From assembly GCA_029261715.1 (NCBI GenBank), contig JAJDAT010000025.1:558001-622000 (forward strand): a stretch of 64,000 nt of DNA, in the 5' to 3' direction. The notes below the pieces were generated by a model. The model ran no database searches, was not told the DNA's origin, and worked only from the letters and a program-made list of their open reading frames with translations. The DNA comes from Nitrospinia bacterium. Lineage in GTDB: Bacteria; Nitrospinota; Nitrospinia; Nitrospinales; JAJDAT01. The stretch's first letter is position 1. Each line of letters starts with the position of its first letter. The translations under genes and the position numbers were made by a program. Below are positions 58,441-64,000 of the stretch, piece by piece.

Positions 58441-59319
58441 TTGGATCATTATATTAGAGAATTTGTCGATTATCTTTCGATTGAAAAGCGGCGCTCGCCA
58501 AACACTGCCGAGGCTTATGGCAGGGATATGGGGAAATTCTCCGCAGAATTTCAAAAAACTCCTCTAGAAGACATCTCCACCAACCAAATTCGTGATTTTT
58601 TATTAAAACTTCGAAAAAACGGCTTATCCGCTCGGTCAATTGCCAGGTTACAGTCGTCCATTAGATCGTTTTATGCATTTTTGATAGAAGAAAAAATTAC
58701 CGATAAAAATCCCGCTGAATTACTAGAAACTCCTAAAATTTGGCAAAAACTACCGGGAGTTTTGAGTTTTGAAGAAGTTGATCGATTAATTAGCGCCCCA
58801 GATCCTAAAACACCTGAAGGGCTAAGAGATAAAGCTATGCTAGAAGTTCTTTATGCCGCTGGAGTCCGGGTTTCAGAGTTAATTAATCTTGAAGCCGCCA
58901 AAGTTAACTTAGAGATGGGTTTTATTTTAGCTTTTGGGAAAGGTTCTAAAGAACGACTGATACCCATAGGCGATGCAGCAAAGCAAGCGATTGAAGATTA
59001 TATGTTAATAGCGCGTCCTGGATTTGCAAAAGGACGAAATATTGCTCCATTATTTTTAACTCGTAGGGGTGGGGCAATGACTCGCCAGGGATTTTGGAAG
59101 ATCATTAAACGCTATACATTAATACAAGGAATTAATAAGCCTGTTTCTCCACATACGCTTCGCCACGCTTTTGCGACTCATTTATTAGAAGGCGGAGCCG
59201 ATTTGAGGTCGGTTCAGCAAATGTTAGGACATTCGGACATTTCAACCACTCAAATATACACACATGTCATGCAAACACGCCTTCGTGAAATTCATGAAAA
59301 ATATCATCCACGCCCTTAA
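58441..59319 (+). CDS. Tyrosine recombinase XerC/XerD
   Basis: 292 aa from TTG 58441 with GAGG 6 nt upstream. The N-terminal SAM-like core-binding domain (FVDYLSIEKRRSPNTAEAY) is followed by the catalytic domain with the Arg of AAGVRVSELINL, Lys of GKGSKERLIP, HTLRHAFATHLLEGG, LGHSDISTTQIYTHV (His and nucleophilic Tyr). Length and sequence fit a chromosomal dimer-resolving Xer, closer to XerD. It is unlikely to be an integron integrase because it lacks the extra patch near the second box. A bidirectional terminator follows. Confidence 0.88.
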   Translation: MDHYIREFVDYLSIEKRRSPNTAEAYGRDMGKFSAEFQKTPLEDISTNQIRDFLLKLRKNGLSARSIARLQSSIRSFYAFLIEEKITDKNPAELLETPKIWQKLPGVLSFEEVDRLISAPDPKTPEGLRDKAMLEVLYAAGVRVSELINLEAAKVNLEMGFILAFGKGSKERLIPIGDAAKQAIEDYMLIARPGFAKGRNIAPLFLTRRGGAMTRQGFWKIIKRYTLIQGINKPVSPHTLRHAFATHLLEGGADLRSVQQMLGHSDISTTQIYTHVMQTRLREIHEKYHPRP

Positions 59320-59409
59320 ATCGAGTCATTTAGAGTTCGCTTTTCTTAAACGTTGGGTAAATCTGGATGACTAGGATGAAACTGCCACAAGTCTACCAAC
59401 GCATACAAT

Positions 59410-59447
59410 AAAAAACGCTTCTTGGAAATAATCCAAGAAGCGTTTTT
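59410..59447. terminator. Bidirectional terminator between xer and the LamG gene
   Basis: AAAAACGCTTCTTGGA (59411-59426), 5-nt loop, TCCAAGAAGCGTTTTT (59432-59447). Perfect stem of 13 GC/AT pairs with an A-run on one side and T-run on the other; serves both convergent genes. Confidence 0.92.
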
Positions 59448-59471
59448 CGATTTACTGATAAAGATCAAAAT

Positions 59472-61739
59472 TTAATTATGTGGTTCTGTTGGACGAGTAA
59501 AGTTTGCTGTCCACCGAGCAATACCTTTGCTGATGCGAAACTCTTCTAGTTTTCCTTTCAAAAATGTTGTGCTGATATTATTTCGATGTCCTATTATAAA
59601 GTTTTCTAAAAAGTTCCCCCAACCGTCTGAATCTGTAGTCGTACCAATCGAAGTACCATCAATAAAAGAAGTAAAGGTATCTCCCGATCTCACTACAGCG
59701 ACATGATACCAAGTGTTAAATGAAGGACTCCAAGTGAGTGAATGTTGTACAGAGAAATTGTTTAAGAACAAACGTAATTTGTTGGCATTAAGATCTATGT
59801 CCAAAAAGTTTGCCATGTTTTCGTTTGTTCCTTGCCAAAAGATAGTATTGTCGCCAGTGGCGCCGCTATCTAGCCGAACCCAAAAATCAATGGTGAAATC
59901 GCCTGTGCCCATATCCCAGTCGTTGGAATCTGGAATACTCAAACTGTCGTTAATGCCATCAAACGATGCTATATCGCTATCTGGTATTAATGGGCTATCT
60001 GGTGTACTTGCTAATCCAATATTTGAGGCTATAGCGTGGACGGAATTAGAAGAGTCTTTAAAATCGCCGTCAAAATGCAGTAAAAGTTTAGTGAACTCAT
60101 CGCTACTGCCATTTCCTGCGCCAGTTAGATTAACCCAATTCGTCCCGTCGCAAACAAATAGTTTTTTGCTGTCGCTATTATAATAAACAGCTCCTTCCTG
60201 CTTGGTATCACAAGTAGCTTCACGTCGAGGTATGGTTTGTATTGTGCCGTTTACTGAAAGTTTAGCATGAGGCTCGCTTGTCCCAATGCCTACACTGATC
60301 GGAATATCATATTTTTCGCTTAAATATTCTTCAACCAGGCTTTGCTCCTCATCTGTTAATGCTCGATCATAAATTATCACCTCCGCAATATCTCCACCAA
60401 AATTATCCCCGACAAGTCCAGTGTATATACCTCCAATCCCAATCGCATTAGTTGAAGTTACATCGGTAGACACTGTATTGCGTGCTAACGTCACGCCATC
60501 GCCAAATAAGTCGTGAATACCGTCTTTACGTTCCGAAAATAATATGTGAGGAGTAGCATCGTCAACGGGAACAAAAATTCCATTGGGAGTTTCGGCTTCC
60601 TGGATTCCGCCTCCCCAAGAGCTTACTTGGTCGCCGTCTCTCCCTAACCAGAAACCGTCGTCTAATTTATGGTCAACCAATCGTTCGAAGTTTGTATTGG
60701 AGAAGGTAATAGGTTCTGTTGGGCGAGTAAAATTTGTTGTCCATCGAGCAATACCTTTGCTGATGCGAAACTCTTCAAGCTTTCCTTTCAAAAATGTATG
60801 GCTGAAGTTGTTTCGGTGTCCAATTATAAAGTTTTGTGAAAAATTTCCCCACCCATCGGAATCGGTTGTCGATCCAATTGAAACACCATCAATAAAGGAG
60901 GTAAAGGTGTTTCCCGATCTCACCACAGCGACATGGTACCAAGTATTAAATGAAGGATTCCAGGTAAGTACATGTTGCACAGTGAAATTGTTTAAGTTCA
61001 AACGTAGTTTACTGGCGGAAAGATCAATATCCATGAAGTTTGCATTATTTTCGTTGGTTCCCTGCCAAAAGATAGTATTGTCGCCAGTGGCGCCGCTATC
61101 TAGCCGAACCCAAAAATCAATTGTAAAATCACCTGTTCCCATATCCCAGTCGTCAGAATCTGGGATACTCAAGCTGTCATTACCGTCCAAGGACGCTACA
61201 TCGCTGTCTGGAGTTAATGGGCTATCTGGCGTAGAATCTGTACCCACCCCACTTGAAGTTATAGTATGGACAGAATCGGAGGAATCGGTGAAATTACCAT
61301 CAAAACTTAACAATAACTTTGTGAACTCGTCTGGGCCTACTCCGTTATTATCTTGATATGCAACGAAAATAGAATGATCGCCAAAGGAGAAAGAATCATT
61401 AGAAGTGAAGATATCGTTTGCTCCGTCGAACCTTACTGCTGGTTTATTATTTAGCGTCGAAACGCTGGAAATATAAGTTGGTTGATTGGCTGCCGTTGAT
61501 TGAGAAAAATCATGGTTACTAGAAGAACTATCTCCCCAAAACCCGAATTGTTCTTCATCGTTAATTCCCGTTATAGAATCAGCTTTTAGCCAAATAGATA
61601 AACCAGATATATCATTTGGTTCAAATTCCAAAGCATAAACAAATTTAAAATTGAACAAGAAAAATAACATCATGGAAAGAAAAGCCCAAACTTTGAACTT
61701 GTTAAGTCCTCTCGTTTGAGAAAAAGAAGTTTTATTCAT
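59472..61739 (-). CDS. Secreted protein with duplicated LamG domains
   Basis: 755 aa. A long N-terminal signal (about 1-36) precedes a domain ISGLSIWLKADSITG (46-135) that is interrupted by LamG domain 1 (137-342). The host domain then resumes (RLVDHKLDDGFWLGRDGDQV, VIIYDRALTDEEQSLVEEYL). Next come GIGTSEPHAKLSVNGTI and SDSKKLFVCDGTNWVNL, typical of secreted fibre-like proteins, and LamG domain 2 (547-755). The two LamG copies share most residues (GTGDFTIDFWVRLDSGATGD, EEFRISKGIARWT). Concanavalin-like carbohydrate or surface binding is likely. The same LamG type is inside the giant RHS protein. Confidence 0.75.
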   Translation of the reverse strand: MNKTSFSQTRGLNKFKVWAFLSMMLFFLFNFKFVYALEFEPNDISGLSIWLKADSITGINDEEQFGFWGDSSSSNHDFSQSTAANQPTYISSVSTLNNKPAVRFDGANDIFTSNDSFSFGDHSIFVAYQDNNGVGPDEFTKLLLSFDGNFTDSSDSVHTITSSGVGTDSTPDSPLTPDSDVASLDGNDSLSIPDSDDWDMGTGDFTIDFWVRLDSGATGDNTIFWQGTNENNANFMDIDLSASKLRLNLNNFTVQHVLTWNPSFNTWYHVAVVRSGNTFTSFIDGVSIGSTTDSDGWGNFSQNFIIGHRNNFSHTFLKGKLEEFRISKGIARWTTNFTRPTEPITFSNTNFERLVDHKLDDGFWLGRDGDQVSSWGGGIQEAETPNGIFVPVDDATPHILFSERKDGIHDLFGDGVTLARNTVSTDVTSTNAIGIGGIYTGLVGDNFGGDIAEVIIYDRALTDEEQSLVEEYLSEKYDIPISVGIGTSEPHAKLSVNGTIQTIPRREATCDTKQEGAVYYNSDSKKLFVCDGTNWVNLTGAGNGSSDEFTKLLLHFDGDFKDSSNSVHAIASNIGLASTPDSPLIPDSDIASFDGINDSLSIPDSNDWDMGTGDFTIDFWVRLDSGATGDNTIFWQGTNENMANFLDIDLNANKLRLFLNNFSVQHSLTWSPSFNTWYHVAVVRSGDTFTSFIDGTSIGTTTDSDGWGNFLENFIIGHRNNISTTFLKGKLEEFRISKGIARWTANFTRPTEPHN

Positions 61740-62314
61740 TATTGGATCCGTTCTAAATTGTTAAAAAAATGAAAATCATAAAGTATGTTTTTGTGGTTTC
61801 GTATTTACGAAAAAAATAGCGCCCTAAATTCAAGGTTTTGCGGATGAATTTATACGTTGACATATTTTCTAAAATAGCTTCCAATTTATTTTGATAAGTT
61901 TCCTTTGCGGTGAAAAACTTTATCTTTTACTTATAATTAAACAGAAAATGAGAAAAAGAATTTGGTGGAAATTATCAAAAATGGATCGGCGATAGCTTGG
62001 CAATACCTCAATTTATAAGAAGAGGGCGTTTTTTTTTGAAGAAAACTTGAGAGATTTTATTGAATAAAAGCTTCCGTATTATTACAATTTCGAGTGTATT
62101 AAAACGAGAGGAGAAAAGTTTAACGAAGGACAATGAATTGAAACATCTCCCTCAAATTACTCGCTTTTCTGAAACGTATAAAGGTCATCTCTAACCTACT
62201 TATTTTATTAAAGTAATTGGCTTGACTCGAATAGGCTAAATAGATAAAATAAAAATTTGCCTACCAGGTAATTTCTAGGTTTTTGGGCTTTAATCATCTT
62301 TCCTCAATGTAATC
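61740..62314. other. Intergenic region before yceD-rpmF-plsX
   Basis: 575 bp without a recognisable gene, RNA or repeat apart from the promoter given separately near its right end. Confidence 0.5.
62222..62250 (+). promoter_or_regulatory. Sigma70 promoter of yceD-rpmF-plsX
   Basis: TTGACT (62222-62227), a 17-nt spacer and TAAAAT (62245-62250), 65 nt before the YceD ATG. Confidence 0.65.
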
Positions 62315-62860
62315 ATGGAATTTGAGATAGATCGGATTCCAAGCAATGGGTTGGATTTCGATATTTCCGTAAATGCGGATGAATTTGAAATTAAGCAAGA
62401 TGATTGCTTTTTGGAAAAGCCCGTCGCTGTAAAAGGCGAGATAAAGCTTTTAAAAAAAGAAGTTTATTTTAAAGGGAAAGCAAAAGCAGATTTAAAGTTA
62501 ATTTGCTCCCGTTGCCTGGCCCCGTTTCCATTTTTAGCGGAAACCAATGTTTCTGCTAGATTCATTCCGAAGCCTAAATCAGATGATTTAGAAATGGAAA
62601 GGCAGATGCTAGAGGAAGAAATTGACGCAGAGTTTTATTTGCATTCTAAGGTCAATTTAACCACTTCGGTTCGTGACGCTATTTTGCTGACTTTGCCAAT
62701 GATGCAATTATGTAAAAAAGAATGTCAAGGGTTGTGTTCTGAATGCGGTCAAAACTTAAACGAATCTCAATGCAAATGCGGCGATAATGCCGCCATTGAT
62801 CCAAGATTTGAAAAATTGAAACAACTGAAAGAAAAATTGCAAGATAAGGAGAATAATTAA
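62315..62860 (+). CDS. yceD: YceD/DUF177 family protein
   Basis: 181 aa. The pair LICSRCLAPFPF and the C-terminal cysteine cluster CKKECQGLCSECGQNLNESQ (then CKCG) are the DUF177 pattern. Homologues are linked to 23S rRNA accumulation and nearly always precede rpmF, as here: rpmF starts at the base after its stop. A cytosolic accessory of ribosome or lipid synthesis. Confidence 0.9.
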   Translation: MEFEIDRIPSNGLDFDISVNADEFEIKQDDCFLEKPVAVKGEIKLLKKEVYFKGKAKADLKLICSRCLAPFPFLAETNVSARFIPKPKSDDLEMERQMLEEEIDAEFYLHSKVNLTTSVRDAILLTLPMMQLCKKECQGLCSECGQNLNESQCKCGDNAAIDPRFEKLKQLKEKLQDKENN

Positions 62861-63043
62861 ATGCCAGTTCCTAAGAAAAGGACTTCTAAATCTAAAAAAG
62901 GAATGAGACGGTCGCATCACGCTTTATCCGTTCCAGCTTTTTCTGAGTGTCCAGAATGTTCTGAAATGAAGCGACCTCATATGGTATGTCCTGAATGTGG
63001 ACATTATAAAGACAAAGAAATTTTGGAGATTGACGACGCATAA
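62861..63043 (+). CDS. rpmF: 50S ribosomal protein L32
   Basis: 60 aa. MPVPKKRTSKSKKGMRRSHH is the canonical L32 start, and the zinc-type CPECSEMKRPHMVCPECG is intact (C+ paralogue, all four Cys). Length is normal. Upstream and downstream neighbours yceD and plsX are the usual ones. Confidence 0.97.
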   Translation: MPVPKKRTSKSKKGMRRSHHALSVPAFSECPECSEMKRPHMVCPECGHYKDKEILEIDDA

Positions 63044-63181
63044 GGTTCCTGCCCAACTTCCTACCTATATTGGAGTTGATGGCTTGTTTGATATGGCCAA
63101 AGTGAAACTTCTTGCAAGAGAATGCCTTACTCTCCAGCTCTATTCGATATTTATGATAAATTTTATTGGTTTTGGTGACGG

Positions 63182-64000
63182 ATGAAAATAGTCGTTGACG
63201 CAATGGGCGGAGACCACGCTCCAGGTGCGATTGTCGAAGGCGCCGTTTTAGCCGCTAAAGAGGATGGAACAGGGATTATCCTTGTTGGTATTAAGGATTT
63301 AATCGATAAAGAGCTGCAAAAATTCCCCGCGAACGAACGCATTAATATTGAAGTCGTTCACGCCGACGAAGTTGTTACGATGGAGGATTCTCCAAGTAAA
63401 GCTTTGAGAGGTAAACGTAAGTCCTCCATGAAGATTGGTTTGGATTTAGTTAAAAAAGGGGAAGCGGGGGCTTTTGTAAGCGCTGGTAATACTGGCGCTG
63501 TTTTGGCTTATTCTACTTTCATCTTAAGACCGCTCAAGGGTGTTGACCGACCGGCTATAGCTGTTCAGCTTCCTACTTTAAAAGGCACTGCTATTTTATT
63601 AGACGCTGGCGCCAATGTGGATTGTAAAGCTGCGCAGTTATTTCAATTTGCAATCATGGGGCATGTTTACGCTAAACATATTATTGGCAATCAAAAGCCT
63701 GAGGTTGGGCTGTTGAGTATTGGAGAAGAAGACTCTAAGGGTAATGAAATAACCAAAGAAGTTTTCCAAATGCTCAAAAAGAGCCATATCAATTTTATTG
63801 GAAATATTGAAGGAAAAGAAGTCTATAAGGGAAATGCCGACGTAATCGTATGCGATGGTTTTTTGGGTAATGTGGCGCTGAAAATAAGCGAAAGTTTGGC
63901 CCATATGATAGGCGTTAGTCTGAAAAAGATTTTTATGACTAACTGGATTAGTAAATTTGCGGCCTTATTGTTAAAACCTTATTTGGAAACCTTTAAACGG
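63182..64000 (+). CDS. plsX: Phosphate acyltransferase PlsX (partial, runs off the window)
   Basis: 273 residues seen, about 60-70 missing at the C-terminus. MKIVVDAMGGDHAPGAIVEG, then EVVTMEDSPSKALRGKRKSS and VSAGNTGAVLAYSTFILRPL are diagnostic of PlsX, which makes acyl-phosphate from acyl-ACP for phospholipid synthesis. It begins 138 bp after rpmF; fab genes are expected beyond the window. Confidence 0.95.
   Translation, partial: MKIVVDAMGGDHAPGAIVEGAVLAAKEDGTGIILVGIKDLIDKELQKFPANERINIEVVHADEVVTMEDSPSKALRGKRKSSMKIGLDLVKKGEAGAFVSAGNTGAVLAYSTFILRPLKGVDRPAIAVQLPTLKGTAILLDAGANVDCKAAQLFQFAIMGHVYAKHIIGNQKPEVGLLSIGEEDSKGNEITKEVFQMLKKSHINFIGNIEGKEVYKGNADVIVCDGFLGNVALKISESLAHMIGVSLKKIFMTNWISKFAALLLKPYLETFKR

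Noticed and set aside
60583-61356. 257-codon open frame on the plus strand opposite the LamG gene
   Set aside because: Antisense shadow of the low-complexity LamG coding sequence; no ribosome site and no protein-like domain pattern.

Overview
The window is about 64 kb of an AT-rich diderm bacterial chromosome. Outer-membrane proteins, lipoproteins with lipoboxes and SGNH/TPR envelope proteins are all present. Family content (alaC-hom-thrC, YceD-rpmF-plsX, FGE-like secreted proteins, SBBP/HYR/RHS giant proteins) fits a Deltaproteobacteria- or Nitrospinota-like lineage. That placement is an inference from gene content and is weak. No rRNA, tRNA or CRISPR array was seen.

Layout. 0-21 kb is core metabolism and housekeeping: the tail of a trypsin-like protease; an alaC-hom-thrC threonine/alanine operon followed by an FGE-like secreted protein and trxB; clpB with a clear promoter and terminator; an SGNH-TPR envelope protein and a methyltransferase; a DUF1566 protein and acs; two lipoproteins (TPR and FGE-like); then fbp, hisS and a Fur-family regulator on the minus strand. 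At 21-26 kb lie a secreted toroid-collagen-kelch protein, an array of palindromic REP-like repeats, a basic coiled-coil protein and a GIY-YIG nuclease bracketed by inverted REP copies.

26-46.4 kb is the most unusual part. A 3,816-residue secreted mosaic RHS protein has this order: DUF7948-like N-terminus, SBBP propeller, five HYR domains, transglutaminase-like domain, YD repeats interrupted by a LamG domain, RHS core, variable tip. It is followed by an array of promoterless alternative C-terminal tips. Each complete tip begins with the end of the RHS core ([15 protein letters not shown]) and ends with a shared C-terminal tail ([20 protein letters not shown]). Each is preceded by the same roughly 100-bp non-coding leader and followed by small genes that look like immunity genes. 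Two toxin-antitoxin loci (higBA, parDE with a frameshifted parE) and several broken cassettes end the array. This looks like a tip-exchange reservoir for a polymorphic effector, with homology on both sides of every tip.

46.5-54.3 kb holds an omptin-like outer-membrane barrel and then an amino-sugar operon: an unknown TIM-barrel-like protein, sugar-binding protein, RbsA-type ATPase, RbsC-type permease, ROK kinase and NagB-like deaminase. 54.4-58.4 kb is flanked by a perfect 20-nt inverted repeat and carries a pentapeptide-repeat membrane protein, a LOG-family protein and a DUF1579 protein. A XerC/D recombinase follows, then a LamG protein containing a duplicated domain, and finally the yceD-rpmF-plsX start of the fatty-acid/phospholipid cluster (plsX runs off the end).

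Links between regions. The REP-like repeat (consensus arms GTCATCCT... and ...GAAGGATCTAGGT) occurs between genes, inside the leaders of two tip cassettes and in frame inside the giant RHS gene. A LamG module is shared by the giant RHS protein and the secreted protein at 59.5-61.7 kb.
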